64,000 bases of DNA from an uncultured Prevotella sp. (GCA_902495455.1 CABUXJ010000012.1:12487-76486); one strand, 5' to 3'. Shown: positions 1 through 8,215, counted from the first letter of the stretch. A program made the numbers and translations. The notes: a model not told the origin generated them from the letters alone.

Positions 1-11
1 TTGTTGTCCAT
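1..11 (-). CDS. Possible 5' end of a gene leaving the window
   Basis: A minus-strand ATG (complement of 9-11) opens a frame reading M-D-N before the window ends. It is supported only by a TACCTTTG box (TAnnTTTG type) on the minus strand at 31-38, about 20 bases upstream. Nothing can be said about the product. Confidence 0.3.
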
Positions 12-46
12 TATGGATATTAATAATGTGCAAAGGTAACAAATTT

Positions 47-170
47 AAGTGAAGAATGAAGAGTGAAGAACAAAGAATTTGCTGCCGCCATGTACTTGGG
101 ATAGATATAGGATGAAGGGGATTGAATGGCGGCAGCAAATTCTTCCCTCTTCACTCTTCGTTCTTCACTT
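47..170. repeat. Family A inverted repeat, copy A1
   Basis: Two arms of about 44 bases (47-90 and 127-170) are almost perfect reverse complements. Each consists of purine-rich GAAGAATGAAGAGTGAAGAA units followed by TTTGCTGCCGCC; the loop is about 36 bases. Related copies lie at about 3.74, 26.0, 29.8 and 45.1 kb. No ORF in this stretch looks real. Confidence 0.9.
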
Positions 171-180
171 AATTACCCCA

Positions 181-562
181 GTGTTAAAAATTCAGAACTA
201 TTTTTACAAATGATTTGAAAAAATCGTCTCGTTCGGAAAAAATCGTCCGAAAGGCCGAAAATCGTCGATTTTTGACGTTTTTGTTAAATCGCTGAACCAC
301 TGCGAGTTACGTAAAACGTGATTTTCGCGGCCGATTTGGGGTCGAGCCGTAAGGCCCTCCCGGCTCTGCAACGGGGCGCTCGTTGCATCATGACGGGGCC
401 GCCGTTGTGACATGACGGCGGCCCCGTTGCGACCCCGCGGGGCCCTTACGGCTCGACCGTCGCAATTTCGACGTCGGAAAACGGAGCGGAAATGTCAGGA
501 TTTTTGCTGCCCCGTGTCTTTTTTGGAGAAAAGCGAAGTGTTAAAAATTTGATATTTTCATG
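181..562 (+). repeat. Family B element, copy B1, with long GC hairpin
   Basis: This element is about 380 bases and is closely similar in layout to 10178-10560 and, inverted, to 51318-51715. It begins GTGTTAAAAATTCAGAAC and ends near GTGTTAAAAATTTGATATT. In the centre (341-456) is a hairpin with outer stem GTCGAGCCGTAAGG / CCTTACGGCTCGAC and an inner hairpin GGGGCCGCCGT / ACGGCGGCCCC. The interval 171-686 holds no convincing gene; the short ORFs across it arise from the palindrome. Confidence 0.8.
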
Positions 563-686
563 ACACCAAACCGGCTGCCGGTGTGGCGTGACGGTCGTCG
601 TGTGAAAATACAAAAGGGGTGAGGCAGCTTCTTCCGAAGTGTGCCCCACCCCATTCGTGATGGTTCTCCTAAAATGTTGTCGGACC

Positions 687-848
687 TTATTCTTCTACTG
701 AAAACTCGTCCTTCCCTACTCCACACAGCGGGCATACCCAGTCTTCGGGCAGGTCTTCAAATGCTGTTCCGGGGTTGATACCGTTGTCGGGGGCTCCTTT
801 TGCCGGATCGTAAACGTATCCGCAAACGTCACAAATGTACTTTTTCAT
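687..848 (-). CDS. Rubredoxin
   Basis: This is a 53-residue one-electron carrier with a single iron bound by four cysteines. The sequence has the two knuckles of the family, C6-x2-C9-G-Y (CDVCGYVYD) and C39-P-L-C42-G (VCPLCGVGK), plus the conserved aromatic and acidic core (Y11, W37). The length is typical. It is a free-standing cytoplasmic protein just downstream of the glycosyltransferase and DUF4254 pair on the same strand. In anaerobic Bacteroidales such rubredoxins usually serve peroxide and oxygen reduction, but no partner reductase or rubrerythrin is adjacent, so the partner is unknown. Confidence 0.95.
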   Translation of the reverse strand: MKKYICDVCGYVYDPAKGAPDNGINPGTAFEDLPEDWVCPLCGVGKDEFSVEE

Positions 849-938
849 GTGTCAAAGATTTAAATGATTAATAATGTTTGTTATCCCAAATCGCCCCGAT
901 TGGGGCTTTCTTTGCTGTTTCAAAAACGCTCTCTTGTC

Positions 939-2003
939 TCATTCGGCCGTCTTTCCTGCCGTCGAGAGCACGGCCTCCGCCTTGTCGGCAATCTGATCCG
1001 GTGTGATGGACATCATGCAGGCGAAGTCTCCCCGCACGCAAGGCTTGTTGCCGTAGATGCTGCAGGGACGGCATGGCAGGTCTGTCTGGACGACCGTCTC
1101 GGGACTTTGGTTCCACCCGAGAAATCCCGCGAAGGGATGGGTCGCGCCCCAGACGCTCACCACCGGTATGCCGCAGATTGAGGCGAGGTGCATGTTGGCG
1201 CTGTCCATAGAGACCATCAGGTCCAACCGGCTGATGAGTATCAGCTCCTGCCGCATGGTCTCGAGATGGCGTCCGACGTAGACGCAGCGGTCCGACTCGG
1301 CTGTCCATCGGGAGAAAGTGGCCTCCTCCTGGTCTCCGCGGCCGAAGAGGAATATCCTCATCCGGCTGTGGCGTGCGGTCAGCAGACTGATGACCTCGTG
1401 CATCCGCTCCGGCGGATAGGTCTTGCTCCGGTGGGCGGCGAATGGCGCTATGCCTATCCAGAGCTCGCCGTCGGGCTTTGACGACATCGGCTCGGGCAGC
1501 AGGCTGAGGTCTCCCCCACCCTCCGGGAATATCGACCGGAACTGCAGCGTGACCGGATAGCCCAAGCGTGCCAGTGTGTCGGCATAGTTCTGAAATGATG
1601 TCGGCTGCTGGACGAGCTTCTTGCCCTCTATCATCGTGAGGAGCTTGCGGCCCTTGCGGTGCTTGTCGATGTGCTCCACGGGATAGCGTCCGAGATTGAA
1701 CCTGAGACGCAGATAGTCCGAGCGCAGGACGTTGTGGAAGTCGGCGACGGCCGTGAAGTTCTTTGCCGTCAGCCGGCGGTAGAGTCTGTTGAGTCCCTTG
1801 ACGCCGTGGTATTCTCCCTTCAGGTCGGCCTCCATAAAGCTCACGTTGGGCGCGAGATTGTCAAAGAACGGGCGGGCGTACTCCCGGCTGAGCACCGTGA
1901 TGCGCACCTTGGGATATGTCTTGGCCAGCGAGTAGACCACCGGCACAGCCATAGCCACGTCTCCGATGGCCGAAAACCTTATTATGAGAATGTGTTCCTT
2001 CAT
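939..2003 (-). CDS. Glycosyltransferase family 9 (heptosyltransferase-like)
   Basis: A 354-residue cytoplasmic or membrane-peripheral transferase of the GT9 (ADP-heptose:LPS heptosyltransferase) family, expected to add a sugar to lipopolysaccharide core. The N-terminus ILIIRFSAIGDVAMAVPVV is the family signature (R-x-S-x-G-D). The C-terminal GT-B half has the 'D-S-x-x-x-H-L-A' nucleotide-sugar region (SMDSANMHLASICGIPVVSV) and a WGATHP loop. A C-P-C-R-P-C-like cluster near residue 310 is common in Bacteroidota members. It starts 4 bases after the DUF4254 gene ends, so the two form an operon. The donor and acceptor sugars cannot be told from sequence. Confidence 0.9.
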   Translation of the reverse strand: MKEHILIIRFSAIGDVAMAVPVVYSLAKTYPKVRITVLSREYARPFFDNLAPNVSFMEADLKGEYHGVKGLNRLYRRLTAKNFTAVADFHNVLRSDYLRLRFNLGRYPVEHIDKHRKGRKLLTMIEGKKLVQQPTSFQNYADTLARLGYPVTLQFRSIFPEGGGDLSLLPEPMSSKPDGELWIGIAPFAAHRSKTYPPERMHEVISLLTARHSRMRIFLFGRGDQEEATFSRWTAESDRCVYVGRHLETMRQELILISRLDLMVSMDSANMHLASICGIPVVSVWGATHPFAGFLGWNQSPETVVQTDLPCRPCSIYGNKPCVRGDFACMMSITPDQIADKAEAVLSTAGKTAE

Positions 2004-2007
2004 CGTT

Positions 2008-2613
2008 TCAGGCGTTCTTATACAACACCGGATTGGTCGCCGGGTCGTTGTACATCTTCATCTGACGGTAGACCTTCATGTATTTCCGTCCCTCGGCGAT
2101 GTCCTCGAGCAACTGGTCGATGGCCGTCGAAAGGTCTTTCTGCTGCTCTGAGAGCACGTTGAGTTTGGCTGCACACTTGGCGCGGTGTTCTTCCGAAGCG
2201 TCCGTGCGCCCGACCTGCTCCTTCATGTGATATATCTTCAGTGCCAAAATGGACAGTCGGTCGACGGCCCATGCGGGGCTCTCCGTGTTCAGCCGCGCGT
2301 CGGGCATGGGCGTCACGTCGTTGTATTGCATGCGGAACCAGGAGTCGATTTCCTCTACCAGATCCGTGCGGTCCTGATTGCTGCGGTCGATGCGGCGTTT
2401 CAGCGCGAGGGCGTCGTTGGGGTCGATGTGCGGATCGCGGATGATGTCTTCCAGATGCCACTGCACGGTGTCTATCCAGCACTTGGTGTACAGGTGGAAG
2501 TCGATGGATTCGCGGTCGTACGGGTTGTTTATGGCGGTGTCCACGTTGTCAGTGAGATGATAGTCCCTGATGGCTTGACTGAATATCGTGTTGCAATGTT
2601 CTGTAAATGACAT
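2008..2613 (-). CDS. DUF4254 family protein
   Basis: A 201-residue soluble, largely helical protein of the DUF4254 family. It typically sits beside GT9 glycosyltransferases in Bacteroidota, as here, which suggests a role in cell-envelope polysaccharide assembly; no biochemical function is known to me. The first in-frame ATG is at 2655, but the start is placed at the internal ATG 2611-2613 (MSFTEHCNTIFSQAI). This is because a TTG-N20-TAGATTTG promoter (2643-2673) would lie within the longer version. It is divergent from pdxB. Confidence 0.85.
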   Translation of the reverse strand: MSFTEHCNTIFSQAIRDYHLTDNVDTAINNPYDRESIDFHLYTKCWIDTVQWHLEDIIRDPHIDPNDALALKRRIDRSNQDRTDLVEEIDSWFRMQYNDVTPMPDARLNTESPAWAVDRLSILALKIYHMKEQVGRTDASEEHRAKCAAKLNVLSEQQKDLSTAIDQLLEDIAEGRKYMKVYRQMKMYNDPATNPVLYKNA

Positions 2614-2642
2614 ATTTGGTCTGATTATAGTATTTTGATGTG

Positions 2643-2673
2643 CAAATCTAACCAAACTTTTTCAATTATCCAA
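2643..2673 (-). promoter_or_regulatory. Promoter for DUF4254-GT9 operon
   Basis: Minus-strand -7 box TAGATTTG (2643-2650) with a -33 TTG (2671-2673), spacer 20. This fits the Bacteroidota TTTG-N19/20-TAnnTTTG consensus and lies about 30 bases before the chosen start. Confidence 0.6.
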
Positions 2674-2725
2674 CGAAAACAGTACATTTTAGCCCTCCGG
2701 GGCCCGTTTTATATGGTTTTTTATG

Positions 2726-2733
2726 TACTTTTG
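2726..2733 (+). promoter_or_regulatory. -7 box for pdxB
   Basis: TACTTTTG (TAnnTTTG) ends 10 bases before the pdxB ATG, implying a very short leader. The -33 element is weak. Confidence 0.5.
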
Positions 2734-2743
2734 TTTTTAATTT

Positions 2744-3742
2744 ATGAGAATAGTTATTGACGATAAGATACCTTACATCCGCGAGGCGATAGCTTCGTTG
2801 ACGGATGATGCGGTCTATATGGACGGCGCGTCCATCACTGCCGCCGACGTGAAACGTGCCGACGCTCTGCTCGTGCGGACGCGGACACGCTGTGACGAAC
2901 GTCTGCTCGCGGGCAGCAGTGTCCGCTTCGTGGCAACGGCCACCATCGGTTATGACCATTTGGACACGGCGTGGCTCGACCGGGCTGGCATCGGATGGAC
3001 CAACTGCCCCGGCTGCAACGCCGCCTCCGTGGCCCAATATGTGCGTTCGACGCTCATCCTCTTGTGCCGCCGATACGGTCTCGTGCCACAGGAGACGACA
3101 CTCGGTGTGGTCGGTTGCGGCCATGTCGGGAGTCGTGTCGTCAGGGTGGGGGAGGAGATGGGGTTCCGTCTGCTCGTCTGCGACCCGCCCGTGGGAGCCG
3201 AGGGATATGTTCCGATGGACGAGATAGAGCGGCGGGCCGACATCATCACCTTTCATGTCCCGCTCACGAAGGACGGTCCTTATGCCACGTGGCACATGGC
3301 CGACGATGCCTTTTTCAGCCGTCTGGCCCGTCGGCCGTTCATCATCAACAGCAGCCGCGGGGCCGTCGTGGACAACCGCGCCCTGCTCGCGGCGCTGCGC
3401 GACGGCCGCATCCGTCAGGCCGTGGTGGACACATGGGAAGGCGAACCGGCCGTCAACAGGGAGTTGCTCGACGCCGTCTTCATCGGCACACCGCACATAG
3501 CTGGTTACTCGGCCGACGGTAAGGTCAACGCGGACAATATGGCCATCGCTGCCATCTGCCGCCACTTCGGCCTCACTCCGCCGACGCCGATTCTTCCGCC
3601 GCCGCTCCCCGAGGATTTCGTCTATACCGGCGACCCGCTCCAGCTCTACAATCCTATGGATGACAATCGCCGGTTGAAGGCTGAGCCGGAGCGGTTTGAA
3701 TGGTTGCGGGGACACTATCCGGTGAGGAGGGAATTTAAATGA
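2744..3742 (+). CDS. pdxB: 4-phosphoerythronate dehydrogenase
   Basis: A 332-residue D-isomer-specific 2-hydroxyacid dehydrogenase. It oxidises 4-phospho-erythronate in the DXP-dependent route to pyridoxal phosphate. The start MRIVIDDKIPYI is the classic PdxB N-terminus. The Rossmann motif is GVVGCGHVGSRV. The catalytic Arg lies in NSSRGAVVDN, the Glu in WEGEP and the His in TPHIAGYSADGK, the last being diagnostic of PdxB rather than generic dehydrogenases. The last residues 'EFK-stop' are encoded by the edge of the family A repeat at 3732-3914, shared with the convergent fructokinase. It is monocistronic. Confidence 0.93.
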   Translation: MRIVIDDKIPYIREAIASLTDDAVYMDGASITAADVKRADALLVRTRTRCDERLLAGSSVRFVATATIGYDHLDTAWLDRAGIGWTNCPGCNAASVAQYVRSTLILLCRRYGLVPQETTLGVVGCGHVGSRVVRVGEEMGFRLLVCDPPVGAEGYVPMDEIERRADIITFHVPLTKDGPYATWHMADDAFFSRLARRPFIINSSRGAVVDNRALLAALRDGRIRQAVVDTWEGEPAVNRELLDAVFIGTPHIAGYSADGKVNADNMAIAAICRHFGLTPPTPILPPPLPEDFVYTGDPLQLYNPMDDNRRLKAEPERFEWLRGHYPVRREFK

Positions 3743-3914
3743 AGAATGAAGAACGAAGAGTGAAGAATTTGCTGCCGCCGTTCTTAAATGAAGAATGAAG
3801 AGTGAAGAACGAAGAATTTGCTGCCGCCGTTCCCAAGTCGCTTCATAGTGATGCCCTGTGGGAACGGCGGCAGCAAATTCTTCGTTTTTCACTCTTCATT
3901 CTTCATTTAAATTC
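3732..3914. repeat. Family A inverted repeat, copy A2, between convergent genes
   Basis: The ends are mirror images (GAATTTAAATGAAGAATGAA), so each end supplies the last codons and the TGA stop of a gene: pdxB from the left and the fructokinase from the right. The left arm is duplicated in tandem, with two GAAGAATTTGCTGCCGCCGTT units. The right arm contains AACGGCGGCAGCAAATTCTTC. Confidence 0.9.
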
Positions 3915-4943
3915 CTCCGGCAGTTCGGGCATCGCACCGTTCTGCGTGCAGACATACGCCGACACCTTTACGGCCAGCCGGTGGGCTTCCTTGATGGGCA
4001 GCCCGCGCAGGATGGCGGCGCAGAACGTACCGGTAAATGAATCGCCGGCGCCGACGGTATCGGCCACTTCGACGTGCGGTGTCTCCTGATAGTACATCTC
4101 GCCCGGCGTGAAGACATAGCTGCCGTTGACGCCGCAGGTCAGCACGAGCATGTCGAGGTTGTATTTGCCCAATATCAGCCAGCACTTGTTGCTGATGTCG
4201 AGGCCCGGATAGCCGAACAGCCGGCCGATGAGCACAAGTTCCTCGTCGTTTATCTTCAGTACGTTGCAACGGCGGACGGACTCCTGGATGACCTCCTTGG
4301 TGTAGAAATTCTGGCGCAGATTGATGTCGAATATCTTCAGGCAGTCGTCCGGCGTGGCGTCGAGGAAGCGGTTTATAGTGTTGCGCGACACGACGTTGCG
4401 CTGTGCTAACGAGCCGAAGCACACGGCCCGGCAGCGGCGGGCGACATCTTCAATCTCGGGCGTGAACGGAATGTTGTCCCACGCCACGTTCTCGCGTATG
4501 TCGTACGTCGGCACGCCGTCGTCGTCGAGCTCCACCTGAACCGTGCCGGTCGGGTAGGGGACGCGCGGCATGACGTAGCTGAGCTTCTTCTCCTCCAGTG
4601 CGGCGACGGTCTCTTCGGCCAACCGGTCTTCGCCGAGGGCGCTTATCGCCACCGACTTCAGACCGAACTGTCCGACATGATAGGCGAAGTTTGCGGGTGC
4701 TCCGCCGAGCTTCTTGCCGTCGGGTAGCACATCCCAAAGGGCCTCGCCGAGGCCGACAACAACCTCACCACTGGACGTCTTTCCTCCAACGGCCTCACCC
4801 CCGACCCCTCTCCAAGGGGAGAGGGGAGTGGAGTGCTTCTGCTGACTCATATTATCATTACTACTATTATTACTGCTATTACTATTGTTTGCCGGGTCTG
4901 TTGCGTTCTGTTTTGCGTTATTGTTCAAATCCTTGTTATTCAT
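3903..4943 (-). CDS. PfkB-family fructokinase with repeat-derived N-terminal extension
   Basis: The PfkB core (about residue 62 to 346) is of normal length for a carbohydrate kinase. It shows the G-G-A-P-A-N-F sugar-binding motif and the C-terminal D-T-V-G-A-G-D-S-F motif (catalytic Asp in GAGD). It would phosphorylate cytoplasmic fructose and closes the fructan operon. About 60 extra N-terminal residues are odd: an Asn/Ser-rich stretch, then HSTPLSPWRGVGGEAVGG. The latter is a family C repeat (4799-4833) read in frame. There is no ATG, GTG or TTG codon between the repeat and the kinase core, so translation must cross it. An alternative start is the ATG at 4848-4850 (MSQQKHST). The C-terminus ends in repeat A2. 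Confidence 0.88.
   Translation of the reverse strand: MNNKDLNNNAKQNATDPANNSNSSNNSSNDNMSQQKHSTPLSPWRGVGGEAVGGKTSSGEVVVGLGEALWDVLPDGKKLGGAPANFAYHVGQFGLKSVAISALGEDRLAEETVAALEEKKLSYVMPRVPYPTGTVQVELDDDGVPTYDIRENVAWDNIPFTPEIEDVARRCRAVCFGSLAQRNVVSRNTINRFLDATPDDCLKIFDINLRQNFYTKEVIQESVRRCNVLKINDEELVLIGRLFGYPGLDISNKCWLILGKYNLDMLVLTCGVNGSYVFTPGEMYYQETPHVEVADTVGAGDSFTGTFCAAILRGLPIKEAHRLAVKVSAYVCTQNGAMPELPEEFK
4799..4833 (-). repeat. Family C unit inside the fructokinase N-terminus
   Basis: An imperfect palindrome, CCCCTCTCCAAGGGGAGAGG, of the CCTCCCnnnGGGAGG family seen many times between genes in this window; here it is translated. Confidence 0.8.
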
Positions 4944-5027
4944 AATCGTTGTCTCTATGGATTGTTATAGTAATACTATTGTTATATTTATTGTTTCTTT
5001 CATAAGTCCATTACACGAGGCTATCTA

Positions 5028-5062
5028 CTCCCCTCTCACTGGAGAGGGGTCGGGGTGAGGCC
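5028..5062 (-). repeat. Family C unit forming the end of the permease gene
   Basis: CCCCTCTCACTGGAGAGGGG followed by TCGGGGTGAGG. The permease frame enters it and stops at a TGA inside it. Confidence 0.75.
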
Positions 5063-6229
5063 GTTGTCGGGGGTGAGGCCCCTTGTCGCCATACCCAGAT
5101 ACACCACTCCTATGGCCATCACGGCCACGGCGCCGACCTGTCCCACGGCGTCGGCGGCAAAGCCCATGAGCAGCGGGAACACCGTGCCGCCGAAGAGGCC
5201 CATGATCATCAGGCCCGAGACTTCATTCTGCTTGTCGCTGACGGAGAGCAGGGCGTTGGAGTAGACAAGTGAGAAGACGTTGGAATTGCCGTAACCCACG
5301 AGTGCAATCGCCGTGTAGAGCACGAAGCGGTCGGTGCCGAATGCCAGTCCGGCCATGCTCAGCGCCATCATCACCACGCTGACGACGAAGAACGTGCGGT
5401 TGGGCATGAGGCGCAGCAGCAGCGAGCCAGTCAGACAGCCGACGGTGCGGAAGATGAAGTAGAGGCTCGTGGCAAAGGCGGCGTCGTTGAGCGACATGCC
5501 AAGCCGCTCCATCAGAATCTTCGGTGCCGTGGTGTTCGTACCGACGTCGATGCCCACGTGGCACATGATGCCGATGAACGACAGCAGCACAACCGGACGT
5601 CCAAGCAGACGCAGGCAGTCGCCCATCGACGAGGCGCGGCCTACGGTGGGCTCCTCCTCTATCGGTGTGGCCACGAGCAGCAGTGTGGCCAGCAGTCCAA
5701 CGACGAAGTAGATGGCGAAAAGTACGCGCCAGTTAAGCCCGAACGACGGAATGGCCGCCGTGGCTCCCCATACGGCTATGTAGGGGGCGAGGAACGAGGC
5801 GATGGCCTTGATGAACTGGCCGAAGGTGAGCGTGGAGGCCAGATTGCCGCCGCGCACCACCGTCGAGATGAGCGGATTGAGCGACGTCTGCATCAGGGCG
5901 TTGCCGATGCCGAGCAGCGAGAACGACAGGAGCATGGCCGCGAAGCCTGCGCTGAAGAGCGGCACCATGAGCGAGACGACCGTCACGGCGAGCGAGAGCA
6001 GCACCGTGCGCTTGCGTCCGATGCGGTTCATGAGCATGCCCGTCGGCACGGAGAAGATGAGGAACCAGAAGAATACGAGCGACGGAAGCACGTTGGCCAC
6101 GGTGTCGCTCAGGCCGAGGTCGGCCTTGACGTAGTTGGAGGCGATGCCTACCAGGTCGACAAATCCCATTGCGAAGAAGCAGAGCATCAGTGGGATTAGG
6201 GTCAGATATTTGTTGGAATTGGTTGTCAT
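5036..6229 (-). CDS. MFS sugar permease of the fructan locus
   Basis: A 397-residue major facilitator with about twelve hydrophobic segments. It has the MFS loop motif N-R-I-G-R-K-R between helices 2 and 3 and a long central cytoplasmic loop near residue 200. It lies between the exo-fructosidase and the fructokinase on the same strand, so fructose or a short fructo-oligosaccharide is the expected substrate; an equivalent permease sits next to the fructokinase in the Bacteroides thetaiotaomicron fructan locus. The last about 15 residues (RGLTPDNGLTPTPLQ) and the stop codon come from a family C repeat, so the native C-terminus was replaced or extended. Confidence 0.88.
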   Translation of the reverse strand: MTTNSNKYLTLIPLMLCFFAMGFVDLVGIASNYVKADLGLSDTVANVLPSLVFFWFLIFSVPTGMLMNRIGRKRTVLLSLAVTVVSLMVPLFSAGFAAMLLSFSLLGIGNALMQTSLNPLISTVVRGGNLASTLTFGQFIKAIASFLAPYIAVWGATAAIPSFGLNWRVLFAIYFVVGLLATLLLVATPIEEEPTVGRASSMGDCLRLLGRPVVLLSFIGIMCHVGIDVGTNTTAPKILMERLGMSLNDAAFATSLYFIFRTVGCLTGSLLLRLMPNRTFFVVSVVMMALSMAGLAFGTDRFVLYTAIALVGYGNSNVFSLVYSNALLSVSDKQNEVSGLMIMGLFGGTVFPLLMGFAADAVGQVGAVAVMAIGVVYLGMATRGLTPDNGLTPTPLQ

Positions 6230-6254
6230 TGGGGTTGTTTTGGTTTTAGGTTAT

Positions 6255-6336
6255 TGTAGCTATGATAGCTAAGATAGCTATGATAGCTATGATAGCTAAG
6301 ATAGCTATTGTAGCCATATAGCTATTGTAGCTATTT
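6255..6336. repeat. Tandem 9-base repeat GATAGCTAT
   Basis: About eight imperfect copies of (G/T)(A/T)TAGCTA(T/A) lie between the GH32 and permease genes. It has no coding potential. The TAGCTA core is self-complementary. Confidence 0.85.
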
Positions 6337-8109
6337 TATCTCACTATACACCGTTGTGGCGGCTTTGCCGCCGCTCACCATTATCGTGTTGTAGGGCTCC
6401 GACGGAAAGACGAGGTTTGTCATGGCCACGCGGCCCTCGCCGTCGAAAGCCTCGATGCTGCAGCGGTCGACGAAGAGGCGCAGCGAGCGCATCTGTCCGC
6501 CACGGACCGGGGCCGTCGTCACGACGGGGAAAGCGTCGCTGAAGCCGGTCTGTCCGCTCGCGGTGCGGTCCATCGAGAACGTGCGGGCGGCGGGGTCGTA
6601 GGTCATCACGACCTTCTCGCCCTTGGTGTTCAGTAGTGTTATCGCTATTGGTTTGCGTATTGAAGATATGAAGTCGACAGCGATTTCACAGGCTCCGTCG
6701 CCGGCGGCGAATGTCCTGTGGCGTGCCGTTGACCGCCGGGCGAGCACCTTTCCGCGTGCCGCCGTCATCTCCGGCGATGGTGTGGAGCTGAGATAAGTCT
6801 CGCCGCCGTCGGTGAAGAGACCGAGGTCGCGGGCGATGGTGTTGGCACTGCGGTACTGCATCGTCGGCAGCTGGTTGGCATACTGCCAGTTGCTCATCCA
6901 GCCGATGGCCACGCGGCGGCCGTCGGGTGCGTTGTCAAACGTCACGGTGGCGTAGTGGTCCTTGCCGTAGTCCATCCATTTGGTCACCTCCGGTGCCGAC
7001 TCGCAGGTGAAGCGGTGACCGTCGAACGTGCCGGTGAAGTATTGCGTGGCCGAACCGCCGAACGGTCCGCCGGGGTTGATGTTGCACAGGAGCACCCATT
7101 TCTTCTCTCCCGTTCCGCTGACCGGCAGCTCCATCAGGTCGGGACACTCCCACACGCCGTCGTGACAACCGTAGCCGTGGCCGAACGAGCTTTCGTATGT
7201 CCAGTCCTTCAGGTTGGTCGACGAATAGATGTTCATCTCCTGACCGGCGGCCAGAATCATTATCCAGCGGCCGGTTTCCTCGTGGCGGAACACGTGCGGG
7301 TCGCGGAAGTCGGGCACGGAGGCCGTGATGATCGGATTGCCGGCATACTTCGTGAACGTCTGTCCTCCGTCGGTGCTGTATGCCAGGCTCTGCGTCTGGT
7401 TCTCGCCGGCCGATGTGTAGAAGGCCACGACGGCGCCGCGTCCGAAGCCCGCCGTATTGTCATGGTCGACAACGGCCGAGCCGCTGAATACGGTGCCCAG
7501 CCCGTCGGGCGAGAGAGCCACGCCGCGGTCCTGCCACGTCACGAGGTCGCGGCTGACGGAGTGGCGCCAGTGCATGTTTTCCCACTGCGAGCCGTAGGGG
7601 TTATACTGATAGTAGAGATGCCACTCGCCGTCTTTATAGAACATGCCGTTGGGGTCGTTCATCCAGCCGTAGGGCGGCGTGTGGTGGAACGCCGGACGGT
7701 AGTGCTCGCGGTTTTCGGTGTCGAACGTATCGGAATACTTTATCGCTTTCCAGCACGCAAATTCGCGCAACGCGCCCTCGTTGCGTCCGTTTCCGTTGCT
7801 GTGGATGTCGACCACCACGTGCCGGTCCTTATACGGTGACAGGTCGAGCGGCACGTAATAGTCGATATGGTCTACGGCCATCCGCACGTTCATGGACTGT
7901 ACGGGGACGTTGTCGGCCAGCACGCGGAGGTTGCATATCTCGGCCTTCTCCTCCACGGGCAGCAGCATGTAGCGGGCCGTCCGGTCTGCCCTCACCATTG
8001 CATGGGAGCCGCTGAGGAACATTGTCTCCCCCGTAGCCTGTGCCGTCGCCGTCATGGCGGAGGCGAGGAGAGCGGCGGTGATGATTATGTTTCTTATTGA
8101 TCGTGTCAT
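6331..8109 (-). CDS. GH32 exo-type fructosidase (levanase/inulinase type)
   Basis: A 592-residue exported glycoside hydrolase that releases fructose from beta-fructans. The signal peptide MTRSIRNIIITAALLASAMTATAQA has no lipobox Cys, so it is probably periplasmic. An N-terminal beta-sandwich of about 130 residues precedes the five-bladed propeller. All three catalytic blocks are intact: nucleophile D152 in WMNDPNG, transition-state D270 in FRDPHVF and acid/base E321 in WECPDL. A C-terminal beta-sandwich ends the protein. It is followed by the permease and kinase genes, giving a hydrolyse-import-phosphorylate series. Confidence 0.95.
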   Translation of the reverse strand: MTRSIRNIIITAALLASAMTATAQATGETMFLSGSHAMVRADRTARYMLLPVEEKAEICNLRVLADNVPVQSMNVRMAVDHIDYYVPLDLSPYKDRHVVVDIHSNGNGRNEGALREFACWKAIKYSDTFDTENREHYRPAFHHTPPYGWMNDPNGMFYKDGEWHLYYQYNPYGSQWENMHWRHSVSRDLVTWQDRGVALSPDGLGTVFSGSAVVDHDNTAGFGRGAVVAFYTSAGENQTQSLAYSTDGGQTFTKYAGNPIITASVPDFRDPHVFRHEETGRWIMILAAGQEMNIYSSTNLKDWTYESSFGHGYGCHDGVWECPDLMELPVSGTGEKKWVLLCNINPGGPFGGSATQYFTGTFDGHRFTCESAPEVTKWMDYGKDHYATVTFDNAPDGRRVAIGWMSNWQYANQLPTMQYRSANTIARDLGLFTDGGETYLSSTPSPEMTAARGKVLARRSTARHRTFAAGDGACEIAVDFISSIRKPIAITLLNTKGEKVVMTYDPAARTFSMDRTASGQTGFSDAFPVVTTAPVRGGQMRSLRLFVDRCSIEAFDGEGRVAMTNLVFPSEPYNTIMVSGGKAATTVYSEIK

Positions 8110-8133
8110 GTCGTCAGTTGTTTTTAAGTTATA

Positions 8134-8215
8134 GTAGGGCCGCGACCCGCCTGAGAGGTCATCGGGCCAATCGTGTCAGTTGGCACGGAGGCGGTCGCGA
8201 CAGGTCGCAACCCTA
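8134..8215. repeat. Inverted repeat built on GTAGGG...CGCGACC
   Basis: The arms GTAGGGCCGCGACCCGCC and GGCGGTCGCGACAGGTCGC..CCCTAC lie just upstream of the GH32 start. The same unit recurs at 28429-28448 and 35593-35723. Confidence 0.7.

Noticed and set aside
2666..3892. 408-residue minus-strand ORF opposite pdxB
   Set aside because: Reads repeat A2 and the antisense of pdxB; no family signature.
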